From Micromonospora sp. RP3T (GTDB taxonomy: Bacteria > Actinomycetota > Actinomycetes > Mycobacteriales > Micromonosporaceae), in the NCBI RefSeq assembly GCF_003027925.1, contig NZ_PYPS01000015.1, forward strand, positions 90,470 to 154,469: 64,000 nucleotides of DNA. Reading direction: 5' to 3'. The notes beneath the pieces were generated by a model. It had not been told where the DNA came from. It saw only the letters and a list, made by a program, of their open reading frames with translations, and did no database searches. Made by a program: the position numbers and the translations under genes. Each line of letters begins with the position of its first letter. Within the stretch, counting starts at the first letter, position 1. Positions 51,220 through 60,061 of this stretch are shown in pieces.

Positions 51220-52200
51220 TTGTCACATGTCGCCGTCGCCGCGCCCGTGCCCGTACCGGTCCGGCCGCGTCCGGCCCGGGTGCGCTGGGCCTGGACCCGC
51301 CGGGCCTGGTTGCGGCCCGCCGCCGGGCTGGCCGTGCTCGCCGGGCTGGTCGCCTTCGTCGGCACCGGTCCGTTCCTGGCCGGGCTGCGACTGATCGACG
51401 CGCCGGCGCTGGCCGCCGCGCTCGGCATCGGCGTGGTCACCACCGTGAGCGGCGCCTGGCGCTGGTCGCTGGTGGCCGGCGGGCTGGGGGTACGGCTGCC
51501 GATGCGCGCCGCGGTGGCGCACTGCTACCGGGCGATCTTCCTCAACTCCACCCTGCCCGGCGGCGTGCTCGGCGACGTGCACCGGGCGGTCCGGCACGGC
51601 CGGGACGCCGGGGACGTGGCCCGGGGGGTCCGCGCGGTGGTCTGGGAGCGCGCCGCCGGGCAGGTGGTGCAGGTGGTCATCGCGGTGGCGGTGCTGGCCG
51701 CGTTCCCGTCCCCGGTCCGCCGGTACCTGCCGGCGCTGGCCGTCGTCGGGGTGGTGACCGTGGTGGCGCTGGTGCTGGTGGCCCGCGCGGTGCCGCGGTC
51801 CGGGGCGTCCCGCCTCGCCCGGGTGGCGCGTACCGCGCTGGCCGACGTCCGCGCCGGGCTGCTGGCGCGGCGGACCTGGGCCGGCGTGGTGCTCGCCTCG
51901 ATCGTGGTGTTCGCCGGCCACCTGGCCACGTTCGTGGTGGCCGCCCGCACCGCCGGGGCCGACGCGCCGCTGTCCCGCCTGCTGCCGCTGACCCTGCTCG
52001 CCCTGCTGGCCATGGCCCTGCCGCTCAACGTGGGTGGCTTCGGGCCGCGCGAGGGCGTCGCCGCCTGGGCGTTCGCGGCGGCCGGCCTGACCGCCGCCCA
52101 GGGCGTCGCCACCGGCACCGTCTACGGCGCGCTGGTCCTGGTGGCCAGCCTGCCCGGTGCCGTGGTGCTGCTATTGCGCCCGACCGGCAACTGTCGGTGA
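51220..52200 (+). CDS. YbhN/LPG-synthase-TM-like membrane protein
   Basis: 326 residues from a TTG with a GGGAGGA site five bases upstream (a GTG at 51199 lacks a site). About eight membrane helices. 'FLNSTLPGGVLGDVHRAV', 'VWERAAGQVVQVV' and 'ALPLNVGGFGPREGVAAWAF' are signatures of the lysylphosphatidylglycerol-synthase transmembrane (YbhN/UPF0104) family, which includes putative lipid flippases. The soluble aminoacyl-transferase part is absent. In this operon it may export or flip a lipid- or glycoside-linked product. Confidence 0.88.
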   Translation: MSHVAVAAPVPVPVRPRPARVRWAWTRRAWLRPAAGLAVLAGLVAFVGTGPFLAGLRLIDAPALAAALGIGVVTTVSGAWRWSLVAGGLGVRLPMRAAVAHCYRAIFLNSTLPGGVLGDVHRAVRHGRDAGDVARGVRAVVWERAAGQVVQVVIAVAVLAAFPSPVRRYLPALAVVGVVTVVALVLVARAVPRSGASRLARVARTALADVRAGLLARRTWAGVVLASIVVFAGHLATFVVAARTAGADAPLSRLLPLTLLALLAMALPLNVGGFGPREGVAAWAFAAAGLTAAQGVATGTVYGALVLVASLPGAVVLLLRPTGNCR

Positions 52201-52267
52201 TCCCGCATACGGTGAGGGTGCGAGGTGTGAGTCGTCGGTCAGCCCGGCGGCCGGACGGAGGAGAACC

Positions 52268-52897
52268 ATGGACGAAACCCTGCCCAGCGCGACGGTCCGG
52301 ACCCGGGTCACGGTCCCGCTTCGGTTCCCCGACGGATACACCACCACCGCCCTGGTGCACACGTTCCACGGCCTGGTGGACGGCCGGGAGCACCTGGCGT
52401 TCGGGCTCGGCGGCTACGCCGACGCCGACCCGCCGCTGGTCCGCCCGCACAGCGAGTGCCTGACCGGTGACGTGTTCGGCAGCCAGCGCTGCGACTGCGG
52501 CCCGCAGTTGCGCGAGGCGGTCGAGCGGATCGCCGAGGCCGGTGGCTACCTGCTCTACCTGCGCCAGGAGGGGCGGGGCATCGGCCTGTACGCCAAGCTC
52601 GACGCGTACGCCCTCCAGGACGACGGCCTGGACACGTACGAGGCGAACCTGGCGCTCGGGCGGGGCGCCGACGAGCGGGACTACACGGTGGCCGCGCAGA
52701 TGCTCACCGCGCTGGGCGTGGAGCGGGTGGCCCTGCTGAGCAACAATCCGGACAAGGCGGCACAACTCGAAGGGCTGGGCGTCGCGGTGGCCGACCGGGT
52801 GGTCACCGGCGTGCACCTGTCCCCGGCGAACGCCGACTACCTGGCGGCCAAGGTCACCCGCGCCGACCACGCCCTCGACCTGCCGTTCGTGCCGTGA
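52268..52897 (+). CDS. ribA: GTP cyclohydrolase II
   Basis: 209 residues with GGAGGAG upstream. The zinc site C-x10-C-x-C is intact ('CLTGDVFGSQRCDCG'), as are 'RQEGRGIGLYAKLDAYALQ' (catalytic Arg and Tyr) and 'LLSNNPDKAAQLEGLGV'. It opens the GTP ring to 2,5-diamino-6-ribosylamino-4(3H)-pyrimidinone 5'-phosphate plus formate and pyrophosphate. It is not fused to DHBP synthase and no other riboflavin gene is here, so it is likely a second copy serving this operon. The Tyr in 'DAYALQDD' is retained; I recall that some Streptomyces paralogues have Met there and stop at the formyl intermediate. Confidence 0.95.
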   Translation: MDETLPSATVRTRVTVPLRFPDGYTTTALVHTFHGLVDGREHLAFGLGGYADADPPLVRPHSECLTGDVFGSQRCDCGPQLREAVERIAEAGGYLLYLRQEGRGIGLYAKLDAYALQDDGLDTYEANLALGRGADERDYTVAAQMLTALGVERVALLSNNPDKAAQLEGLGVAVADRVVTGVHLSPANADYLAAKVTRADHALDLPFVP

Positions 52898-53583
52898 CCA
52901 CCCGCCCGTACGTGCTGTTGAGCTGCGCGATGTCGATCGACGGTTACATCGACGACGCGACCACCGAGCGGCTGCTGCTCTCCAACGACGACGACCTGGA
53001 CCGGGTCGACGCGACGCGGGCCGGGTGCGACGCGATCATGGTGGGCGCGGCCACGGTCCGCCGCGACGACCCCCGGTTGCTGGTGCGCAGCGATCGGCGG
53101 CGTGCCGAGCGGGTGGCCCGGGGCCTGCCCCCGTCCCCGGTGAAGGTGACGGTCACCGGCAGCGGCGACCTCGACCCGGTGGCCCGCTTCTTCACCGTCG
53201 GCGAGGGCGTCAAGCTGGTCTACTGCCCGAGCGGGGTGGTGGACAAGGCCCGGGAGCAGGTCGGCGCGGTGGCCACCGTGGTCGACGCCGGCGAGCCGGT
53301 CACCCCGGAGGCGGTCGTCGCCGACCTGGCCGGGCGCGGGGTCGGCCGGTTGATGGTGGAGGGCGGCGGCACCATGCACCGCCAGTTCCTCACCGCCGGG
53401 CTCGCCGACGAGTTGCACCTGGTGGTCGCGCCGTTCTTCGTGGGGGACGGCCGGGCTCCCCGGTTCGTCGGGGAGGGCCGATTCCCGTGGCACCCGGGTC
53501 GCCGGGCCCGGGTGGTCGAGGTGCGCCAGATCGGCGACGTGGTGTTGACGCGCTACGCGCTCTCCGACCGCTGCCAGGCCTGA
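52894..53583 (+). CDS. RibD-type pyrimidine reductase
   Basis: 229 residues; GTG overlaps the ribA stop (GTGA). It is a stand-alone RibD C-terminal (dihydrofolate-reductase-like) domain: 'VLLSCAMSIDGYIDD', 'DAIMVGAATVRRDDPRLLVR' and 'VGRLMVEGGGTMHRQFLTAG'. It uses NADPH to reduce the ribosyl chain of the pyrimidine from GTP cyclohydrolase II to a ribityl chain, or a related step. The deaminase domain of bifunctional RibD is missing and not encoded nearby, so the pathway may keep the 2-amino group. Confidence 0.93.
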   Translation: MTTRPYVLLSCAMSIDGYIDDATTERLLLSNDDDLDRVDATRAGCDAIMVGAATVRRDDPRLLVRSDRRRAERVARGLPPSPVKVTVTGSGDLDPVARFFTVGEGVKLVYCPSGVVDKAREQVGAVATVVDAGEPVTPEAVVADLAGRGVGRLMVEGGGTMHRQFLTAGLADELHLVVAPFFVGDGRAPRFVGEGRFPWHPGRRARVVEVRQIGDVVLTRYALSDRCQA

Positions 53584-53605
53584 CCAACGCCGCTCCGGTT
53601 CGCTC

Positions 53606-53634
53606 TTGTGCAAGCTCACGGTCGAGATTAGTTT
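53606..53634 (+). promoter_or_regulatory. Promoter of the oligosaccharide ABC operon
   Basis: TTGTGC (53606-53611), 17 bases, TAGTTT (53629-53634), 42 bases before the ATG, in an unusually A/T-rich patch for this DNA. Confidence 0.5.
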
Positions 53635-53676
53635 GTTGCTCATCCATACGAATGCATCCCTCCCGAAGGGGTATCG

Positions 53677-55356
53677 ATGAGCGTGCACCACCCCGATCCG
53701 GGCGCCTCCCGTCGCCGCTTCCTCGGCCTGGTCGGCCTCGGCATGGCCGCCACCGCCGGCGGCCCGCTGCTCGCCGGATGCTCCGAGAAGCCGGCCGGCT
53801 CCGGCGCCTCCCAGCAGCTCGACGCCGTTTCCGGCCTGCTGCCGACGCGGAAGGACCTGCCCGGCGCCGTCAAGCCCGACATCGTGGGCACCCGCCCGGT
53901 GCCCGACGGCTACACCAGCTACCCGGCGACCCTGGTCGACGCCATCACCGACAAGCCCGGCACCAGCGGCAAGCAGATCACCGCGATGACGCCCGCCTGG
54001 GGCCCGGCGCCGCCCGGCGTCGCGCAGAGCGCCTACCTCCAGGCCGTCAACGCCGAGCTGGGCACGCCTGTCAACTTCACCATCCAGGACGGTGTCACCT
54101 ACGCCGACAAGCTCAACGCCATGCTCAGCGCTCGGGACGTGCCGGAGCTGCTCTGCGTGCCGAGCTGGGAGGTGGAGAAGATCCCGCGCTTCGCCGAGGC
54201 GATCAAGGCGCTCTTCGAGGACCTCACCGACCACCTCCGGGGCGACGCCGCGAACGCGTACCCGATGTTGGCCAGCTTCCCGACCGGGGCCTGGCGCCAG
54301 GCGGTCTGGAACGGGCGGCTGATGTCCGTGCCCAACCCCACGGACGGGCCGTTCCCCTGGGCGCTGTTCGCCCGCAAGGACCTGCTCGACGCGCGCGGCC
54401 TGGGGGTGCCGACCAACCTCGACGAGCTGCTGACCGCGGCCCGGCAGGTCACCGACCCGGCTCGCAAGGTGTGGGCGTTCGACGACGTCTTCGCCATGAT
54501 CCAGATGTTCCACCGGGTGCCCGGCGCCAACCAGGGGTGGCGGCTGCGCTCCGACGGGACGCCGGAGTTCAAGTACGAGACGCCGGAGTTCCGCCAGGCG
54601 CTCGAGGTGATGGCCAAGATCTACAAGGACGGCCTGGTCCACCCGGACATCGTGGCCAGCCGCGGCGCGGACGCGAAGCAGTTGTTCGCCAAGAACGGCG
54701 CGATCGTGTTCAAGCAGGACGGCGTCGGCTTCTGGCAGGGCGCCCAGGCCGAGCACCAGAAGACCAACCCGACGTTGAACATCCAGCCGGTGCCGATCTT
54801 CTCCGCCACCGGCGGCGACCCGCTGGTCTGGGGCGAGGACAAGCCGATCTCCTTCACTTTCGTCCGGAAGGGCGTCGGCAAGGACCGGGTCCAGGAGTTG
54901 CTGCGCGTCATCAACTGGTGCTCCGCGCCGCTGGGCAGCCAGGAGGCCCAGCTCCGCGACTTCGGCGTCGAGGGCAAGCACCACACGAAGTCGCCGAACG
55001 GGCCGGTCAAGACCGACCTGGCGTTCAAGGAGATCGCCAACCAGTACTTCTTCATCAGCGGTCGCAACCCCACCATCGGGCCGTACCCGGACACCCCCCG
55101 CTACGTGCCGGACGTGCTGAACTACTCCAACCAGATGGTCAAGTTCCTGGAGAAGAACCCCTGGGCCGGGGTCAAGCTGGAGATGCCGGCCGCCTACAAG
55201 GCCAACCAGGTGCCGACCGAGGACAAGTTCACCGACGTGCTGCGCGGCCGGCGTCCACTGAGCGACGCGGACGCCATCGTCGCCGAGTGGAAGGCCAACG
55301 GCGGGGAGGAAGCCCGCAAGCTGCTCGCCGACTCCTTGCCCAAGGCGGCCAAGTGA
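53677..55356 (+). CDS. Oligosaccharide ABC transporter substrate-binding lipoprotein (LplA type)
   Basis: 559 residues with GAAGGGG upstream. The N-terminus combines twin arginines ('ASRRRFLGLVGLG') with a lipobox ('LLAGC', Cys35), so it may be a Tat-exported lipoprotein. Length over 500 and the motifs 'MLSARDVPELLCVPSW', 'GFWQGAQAEHQKTNPTLNI' and 'NYSNQMVKFLEKNPW' fit the LplA family, which binds larger plant- or host-derived oligosaccharides. No hydrolase lies in the operon to reveal the sugar. Confidence 0.9.
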   Translation: MSVHHPDPGASRRRFLGLVGLGMAATAGGPLLAGCSEKPAGSGASQQLDAVSGLLPTRKDLPGAVKPDIVGTRPVPDGYTSYPATLVDAITDKPGTSGKQITAMTPAWGPAPPGVAQSAYLQAVNAELGTPVNFTIQDGVTYADKLNAMLSARDVPELLCVPSWEVEKIPRFAEAIKALFEDLTDHLRGDAANAYPMLASFPTGAWRQAVWNGRLMSVPNPTDGPFPWALFARKDLLDARGLGVPTNLDELLTAARQVTDPARKVWAFDDVFAMIQMFHRVPGANQGWRLRSDGTPEFKYETPEFRQALEVMAKIYKDGLVHPDIVASRGADAKQLFAKNGAIVFKQDGVGFWQGAQAEHQKTNPTLNIQPVPIFSATGGDPLVWGEDKPISFTFVRKGVGKDRVQELLRVINWCSAPLGSQEAQLRDFGVEGKHHTKSPNGPVKTDLAFKEIANQYFFISGRNPTIGPYPDTPRYVPDVLNYSNQMVKFLEKNPWAGVKLEMPAAYKANQVPTEDKFTDVLRGRRPLSDADAIVAEWKANGGEEARKLLADSLPKAAK

Positions 55357-56372
55357 GCGAGCCGGCCGTCGCGGTCGGACCCGAGCGGGCCCGACCCGAC
55401 GAGCCGGCCCCACCGGCCCGCCGCCGACCGCCCCGCCGTCGCCGGGTGCCGCTGGGCAGCCGGCTGCGTCGCGACTGGCAGTTGCTGGCCATGGTGACGC
55501 CCGGCTTCCTGGTGTTGCTGATCTTCAGCTACCTGCCGATCGCCGGCAACGTCATCGCGTTCCAGGACTACAACCCGTACCTGGGCGACAATCCGTGGCA
55601 GGCGTTCACGCACAGCAACTGGATCGGCTTCGGCCAGTTCCAGCTCCTCTTCGACGACCCGGCGTTCTGGGACGCGTTCCGCAACACGCTCGCCATCACC
55701 GCGTTCCAGCTCGTGTTCTTCTTCCCGCTGCCGATCCTGCTCGCGGTGATGCTGCACAATCTGCTCTCCAGCCGGCTGCGTGGCCTCGTCCAGACCGTCG
55801 TCTACCTGCCGCACTTCTTCAGCTGGGTGCTGGTGATCAGTTTCTTCGTCGCCATGCTGGGCGGCGCGGGGCTGCTGGCCCAGACCATGCGCGACGCCGG
55901 CATGCAGCCGTGGAACGTGATGACCAACCCGGACACGTTCATCGTCCTGGTCACCGCCGAGGCGGTCTGGAAGGACGTGGGCTGGGGCACCATCGTGTTC
56001 CTCGCCGCGCTGTCCACCATCGACCAGAGCCTCTACGAGGCCGCCGCGGCGGACGGCGCCGGCCGGTGGCGGCGGCTCTGGCACATCACGCTGCCCGGCC
56101 TGCGTCCGGTGATCGTGCTGCTGCTGATCCTGCGCCTCGGTGACGCGCTCTCGGTCGGCTTCGAACAGTTCCTGCTGCAACGCGACGCGGTCGGCCGGCA
56201 GGCCGCCGAGGTGCTCGACACCTTCGTCTACCACTTCTCCATCGCCACCGGGAACTACGGCTACGGCGCGGCGGCCGGCCTGTTCAAGGCCGTCGTCGGC
56301 CTGGTGCTGATCCTGGCCGCGAACCGGGTGGCGCACCTGCTCGGCGAACGAGGGATCTACTCGAAGTCATGA
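55353..56372 (+). CDS. ABC transporter permease, LplB type
   Basis: 339 residues; GTG overlaps the binding-protein stop (GTGA). A 40-residue Pro/Arg-rich cytoplasmic start precedes six helices; 'DYNPYLGDNPWQAFTHSNWI' in the first outer loop and 'SLYEAAAADGAGRWRRLWHI' (EAA loop) identify it. 'FEQFLLQRDAVGRQAAEVLD' is typical of LplB. Confidence 0.93.
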   Translation: MSEPAVAVGPERARPDEPAPPARRRPPRRRRVPLGSRLRRDWQLLAMVTPGFLVLLIFSYLPIAGNVIAFQDYNPYLGDNPWQAFTHSNWIGFGQFQLLFDDPAFWDAFRNTLAITAFQLVFFFPLPILLAVMLHNLLSSRLRGLVQTVVYLPHFFSWVLVISFFVAMLGGAGLLAQTMRDAGMQPWNVMTNPDTFIVLVTAEAVWKDVGWGTIVFLAALSTIDQSLYEAAAADGAGRWRRLWHITLPGLRPVIVLLLILRLGDALSVGFEQFLLQRDAVGRQAAEVLDTFVYHFSIATGNYGYGAAAGLFKAVVGLVLILAANRVAHLLGERGIYSKS

Positions 56373-57289
56373 CCGTGATCATCCGACGGCCGCCGCGCGC
56401 GCGGCCCCACCGCCCGGTGTGGGAGGAGCCCCCCACCCGCATCGGCCAGGCGCTCAAGGCCACCCTGCTCACCCTGCTGGTGCTCGGCGTCCTCTTCCCG
56501 CTCTGGGTGGTGCTGGTGACCAGCCTCTCGTCGCGCCAGGCGATCGCCGACGCGGGCGGCCTGGTGGTGGTGCCGAAGGGCATCGACACCTCGGCCTACG
56601 CCACCATCTTCGCCGGCGGCGCGGTCACCCGGGCACTGTGGATCAGCACGCTGGTCACCGTCTGCGGCACCGCCATCGCGCTGACCGTCACCGTGCTGGC
56701 CGCGTACGGGTTGTCCCGGCCGGGCACGGTGGGGCACCGCTGGCTGCTGGCGTACTTCCTGATCCCGTTCCTGGTCTACCCGCCGCTCGTGCCCCGCTAC
56801 CTGGTGGTCACCGGGCTCGGGCTCAAGGACACCATCTGGGCGCTGGTGCTGCCGTCCGCGATCAGCGTGTTCAACCTGGTGGTGGTGCGCGGCTTCTTCC
56901 AGGGCATCCCGCAGGAACTGCTGGACAGCGCGCGCATCGACGGCGCCAGCGACTTCCGGACGCTGGGCCGCATCGTGCTGCCGCTGTCCCGCGCGGTGAT
57001 CGCCGTGGTCGGTCTCTTCTACGCGGTCAGCTACTGGAACGTCTGGTTCGACGCGCTGCTGTTCATCGACCGCAACGACATGTACCCGATTCAGCGGGTG
57101 TTGCAGAGCTACCTGCTGGCCGGGCAGGCGCCGCACACCTCCGGCGCGGCCAGCGGGGTGACCATGCCGCCGACCGAGGCGATCAAGATGGCGGTGGTGG
57201 TGCTGACCGTCGCGCCGATCGTCGCGGTCTACCCGTTCATCCAGCGGCACTTCATCAAGGGGGTGCTGATCGGCGCCGTCAAGGGCTGA
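56369..57289 (+). CDS. ABC transporter permease, LplC/YtcP type
   Basis: 306 residues; ATG overlaps the previous stop (ATGA). Six helices; EAA loop 'ELLDSARIDGASDFRTLGR'; 'AVSYWNVWFDALLFIDR' and 'YPIQRVLQSYLL' are typical of YtcP. No ATPase in the operon, so a shared MsiK-like ATPase is expected. Its stop abuts that of the convergent amino-acid ATPase gene with no gap. Confidence 0.93.
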   Translation: MTVIIRRPPRARPHRPVWEEPPTRIGQALKATLLTLLVLGVLFPLWVVLVTSLSSRQAIADAGGLVVVPKGIDTSAYATIFAGGAVTRALWISTLVTVCGTAIALTVTVLAAYGLSRPGTVGHRWLLAYFLIPFLVYPPLVPRYLVVTGLGLKDTIWALVLPSAISVFNLVVVRGFFQGIPQELLDSARIDGASDFRTLGRIVLPLSRAVIAVVGLFYAVSYWNVWFDALLFIDRNDMYPIQRVLQSYLLAGQAPHTSGAASGVTMPPTEAIKMAVVVLTVAPIVAVYPFIQRHFIKGVLIGAVKG

Positions 57290-58033
57290 TCAGAGCACCT
57301 GGGACAGGAACCGCCGCAGCCGGGGGTGTTCGGGGGCCTCGAACACGGCGGCCGGCGGCCCGGCCTCCAGCACCCGGCCGGCGTCCATGAACGCGACCGT
57401 GTCGGCGACGGTGCGGGCGAAGCCCATCTCGTGCGTGACCACCACCATGGTCATGCCGGCGGCGGCGAGGTCGGCCATCACCGCGAGCACGCCCTTGACC
57501 AGCTCCGGGTCCAGCGCCGAGGTGGCCTCGTCGAAGAGCATCACCTGCGGGCGCAGTGCGAGCGCGCGGGCGATGGCGACGCGTTGCTGCTGGCCGCCGG
57601 AGAGCTGCGCCGGCCGGGCGTCGGCCTTCGCGGCGAGCCCGACCAGGTCGAGCTGGGCGCGGGCCACCGCCTCCGCCTCGTCCCGGTCGAGCTTCTTCAG
57701 CTTCCGCAGCGCCAGCGTGACGTTGCGCAGCACGCTCAGGTGCGGGAAGAGGTTGAACTGCTGGAACACCATGCCGATGCGCTGCCGCAGCGCGTCCGGG
57801 TCGTCGCGCAGCACGCTGCGCCCGTCCAGCAGCACGTCGCCCCGGTCCGGCTCGATCAGCCGGTTGACGGTACGCAGCAGCGTGGACTTTCCGGAGCCGG
57901 ACGGCCCGATGACGCAGGCGGTGCCGCCCCGGGCCACGTCCAGGTCCGCGCCGCGCAGCACCCGGTGCGCGCCGAACGCCAGGTGCACGTCGCGGACGGC
58001 GAGGCTGACCGAGGTGGCGGTGCCGGTGCTCAT
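57290..58033 (-). CDS. Polar amino-acid ABC transporter ATP-binding protein
   Basis: 247 residues. Walker A 'GPSGSGKST', Q-loop '[16 protein letters not shown]', signature 'LSGGQQQR', Walker B '[12 protein letters not shown]' and switch His in '[14 protein letters not shown]' are all present. The sequence is of the GlnQ/TcyC (PAAT) type. Its ATG overlaps the permease stop. Last gene of the SAM-IV-controlled operon, so it probably energises uptake of a sulfur amino acid such as cystine. Confidence 0.95.
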   Translation of the reverse strand: MSTGTATSVSLAVRDVHLAFGAHRVLRGADLDVARGGTACVIGPSGSGKSTLLRTVNRLIEPDRGDVLLDGRSVLRDDPDALRQRIGMVFQQFNLFPHLSVLRNVTLALRKLKKLDRDEAEAVARAQLDLVGLAAKADARPAQLSGGQQQRVAIARALALRPQVMLFDEATSALDPELVKGVLAVMADLAAAGMTMVVVTHEMGFARTVADTVAFMDAGRVLEAGPPAAVFEAPEHPRLRRFLSQVL

Positions 58034-58809
58034 CGCGGGTCCCTTCCGGTCGGGGTGACGCCGGCCGGCGTCAGGTCGGTGTCGGGCTCGGGTGGTGGGG
58101 CGGCCGGGCGGCCCTGGCGCAACCGCCGGTCCAGCCAGTTGACCGCGTGCGTCAACGGCACGGTCAGCAGCAGGTAGCACAGGCCGGCCAGCAGCAGCGC
58201 GGACTGGTTGCCGGTGTTCGCCGCGTAGTCCTGGCCGATCCGGAACAGCTCCCGCTGGCTGGCCAGCAGGCCGAGGAAGTAGACCAGACTGGAGTCCTTG
58301 ATCAACGCGATGAGCTGGTTGACCCAGGCGGGCAGCACCCGGCGTACGCCCTGCGGGATGACCACCAGCCGCATCGACTCGCCCCAGGAGAAGCCGAGCG
58401 CCCGGGCGCCCTCCAACTGGGCGGCCTCCACGCTCAGGATGCCGGCCCGGAAGATCTCGCCGAGATAGGCGGCGGCGATCAGCGACAGCGCCAGCACGCC
58501 CAGCGGGTAGGGGTTCGGGCCCCACACCTGCATGCCCAGCGGCGCCAGGCCGACGCCGATGAGCAGGATGGTGGCCGCGGCCGGCAGGCCGCGGAACACG
58601 TCGGTGTAGACCCGGGCCGGCCACCGCAACCAGCGGGTACGCGAGATGCCGGCGACCGCCAGCAGCATGCCGAGCACCGAGCCGAGCAGCGCGGCGGAGG
58701 CGGCCAGGATCAGCGTGTTCGGCAGCCCGACGGTCAGCATCTCGGGCAGCGCCTCGCGCATCGACCCCCAGTCGAAGAACGTCTCCCAGAGGGTGCTCAG
58801 TGGATCCAT
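58030..58809 (-). CDS. Polar amino-acid ABC transporter permease
   Basis: 259 residues with five or six helices. '[20 protein letters not shown]', '[20 protein letters not shown]' and '[20 protein letters not shown]' (EAA loop) place it in the HisM/TcyB group, which works as a homodimer. The C-terminal tail is Pro-rich. It starts 38 bases after the binding-protein stop and overlaps the ATPase gene. Confidence 0.94.
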   Translation of the reverse strand: MDPLSTLWETFFDWGSMREALPEMLTVGLPNTLILAASAALLGSVLGMLLAVAGISRTRWLRWPARVYTDVFRGLPAAATILLIGVGLAPLGMQVWGPNPYPLGVLALSLIAAAYLGEIFRAGILSVEAAQLEGARALGFSWGESMRLVVIPQGVRRVLPAWVNQLIALIKDSSLVYFLGLLASQRELFRIGQDYAANTGNQSALLLAGLCYLLLTVPLTHAVNWLDRRLRQGRPAAPPPEPDTDLTPAGVTPTGRDPR

Positions 58810-58847
58810 GTCCGCTCCGTCCGTCCCGCTCGTGCCCGGTTACCGAT

Positions 58848-59702
58848 TCAGGAGGCCGCCGACGGCGACGGCACGGCGACCGATCCGCTGCCGGGGGTGA
58901 AGTCGGCCGGGATCGGCCGCCCCGGGTAGTACCGCTCCTGGAGGCGGCTCCAGGTGCCGTCGGCGATCACCTGGTCGAGGCCCTTGTCCAGCGCCTCGCG
59001 CAGCCTGTCGTTGCCCTTCGCCACCGCGTACGCGGTCGGCGCGGGGCTGAGCTGCTTCGCCGCGACCTTGATCTTGCCGGCGCTGTCGGCGGCGGACTTG
59101 TCGCCGATCTCGGCCGGTGCGATCCAGGCGTCGGCGGTGCCGGCCTTGAGCTGGTTGACCGCGCCGTTGTAGTCGGGCACCCGCACCGGGTTCAGCTTCT
59201 CCCTGGTGGCGAAGTCGTCCTGCACGGTGCCCTGGACCACCACCACGCGCTTGCCGGCGAGCTGGTCGAAGCCGGTGATCGCGGAGCCGGCCGGCACGTC
59301 CAGGCCGAAGTAGCCGAAGTCGTAGCCGTTGCCGAAGTCGACGGTCTTCTTCCGGGCCTCGGTGACCGTGATCGAGGAGCTGCCCACGTCGAACTTGCGG
59401 TTGTCGACCTGGGCGAGCAGCGCGGAGAAGTCGGTGCCGACGAACTCCACCTTCAGACCGACCTTCTCGGCGACGGCCCGCAGCAGGTCGTTGTCGAAGC
59501 CGGTGAACTTCCCGTCCTTGAGGAAGACGTTCGGCGGGGCGTCGGTGAGCGTGCCGGCCCGGATCACCCCGGGTTGCAGCAGGCCGTACGGGTTGTCGGC
59601 CGCGTCGTCGGCCGACCCGCCGCAGGCGGTCAGCGCGGTGGCGGCGAGCGCGGCGGCGGCGCCGAGCGCGGCGACGCGGGTCAGGGCGGTACGGATACGC
59701 AC
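58848..59702 (-). CDS. Amino-acid ABC transporter substrate-binding lipoprotein (probable cystine/sulfur amino acid)
   Basis: 284 residues from a GTG with GGAGAG upstream. Lipobox 'ALTACGG' (Cys27). A family 3 binding protein: '[20 protein letters not shown]', '[20 protein letters not shown]', '[20 protein letters not shown]' and '[16 protein letters not shown]'. Family 3 proteins bind polar amino acids, including cystine. Preference for a sulfur amino acid is inferred from the SAM-IV riboswitch and Cys leader peptide upstream. The next-gene order (binding protein, permease, ATPase) is the classical PAAT operon. Confidence 0.92.
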   Translation of the reverse strand: MRIRTALTRVAALGAAAALAATALTACGGSADDAADNPYGLLQPGVIRAGTLTDAPPNVFLKDGKFTGFDNDLLRAVAEKVGLKVEFVGTDFSALLAQVDNRKFDVGSSSITVTEARKKTVDFGNGYDFGYFGLDVPAGSAITGFDQLAGKRVVVVQGTVQDDFATREKLNPVRVPDYNGAVNQLKAGTADAWIAPAEIGDKSAADSAGKIKVAAKQLSPAPTAYAVAKGNDRLREALDKGLDQVIADGTWSRLQERYYPGRPIPADFTPGSGSVAVPSPSAAS

Positions 59703-59736
59703 GATGTCTCTCCAGAGTGGACGGACACGCGGGACG

Positions 59737-59763
59737 CGTGCCGGTGCGGCGCCGCCGGGCACG
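59737..59763 (-). promoter_or_regulatory. Strong hairpin between leader peptide and transporter genes (candidate attenuator)
   Basis: CGTGCCGG (59737-59744) pairs with CCGGGCACG (59755-59763) with one bulge, enclosing the self-complementary GCGGCGCCGC. It lies 43 bases after the leader-peptide stop and 34 bases before the binding-protein start, where a translation-coupled attenuator or terminator would be expected. No U-run. Confidence 0.45.
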
Positions 59764-59805
59764 GCGGAGCCGGAAGGGTGGATCGGGGAAGGGTGGAGCG
59801 GTCGC

Positions 59806-59907
59806 TCAGCGCGCGTCGCGACAGCGGTCGCTGCACACCCGCATCAGGTCGACGTGGCGACGCCTGACCAGTGCGAGGCCGGCCCGGATGGGGGGTGGTG
59901 CGAACAT
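59806..59907 (-). CDS. 33-residue Cys-containing leader peptide
   Basis: ATG at 59907 behind AGGGAGA; the peptide ends 'RRRHVDLMRVCSDRCRDAR'. This matches the actinobacterial 'putative leader peptide' pattern (R-x-V-D-L-x-R, then Ser and Cys near the end), found upstream of sulfur-assimilation and sulfur amino-acid transport genes. The two Cys near the C-terminus suggest ribosome stalling when Cys-tRNA is short, controlling the transporter genes 103 bases downstream. It is too short for ordinary gene finding. It lies 34 bases after the riboswitch on the same strand. Confidence 0.75.
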   Translation of the reverse strand: MFAPPPIRAGLALVRRRHVDLMRVCSDRCRDAR

Positions 59908-59941
59908 GGGTCTCCCTGGTCCGTCGGTGCTGACCTGGGTG

Positions 59942-60056
59942 CCAGGCCACGCTTGCGCCGACTGCCGTCGGCGCCTGGTCCTCACCCGGAGCACCCCACC
60001 GTGGCGGAGGGTTGCCGGCCAGCGAGCCGGGGCTTGACGCTGGCGCTCATGACCTG
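59942..60056 (-). promoter_or_regulatory. SAM-IV riboswitch
   Basis: Read on the minus strand, the element begins GGTCATGAGCGCCAGCG (from 60054), and P1 is closed by GGTC with GACC (59977-59980). P2 is GCCAGCG/CGCTGGC around AAGCCCCGG. Then follow the core CCGGCAACCCTCC, the GGTGGGGTGCTCCGGGTGA segment and the downstream P5-like stem GCGCCGAC/GTCGGCGC ending in AAGCGTGGCC. Order and core bases match the SAM-IV class of actinobacteria as I remember it. It senses S-adenosylmethionine and normally lowers expression of methionine or cysteine genes when SAM is plentiful. Confidence 0.9.
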
Positions 60057-60061
60057 CCGAA

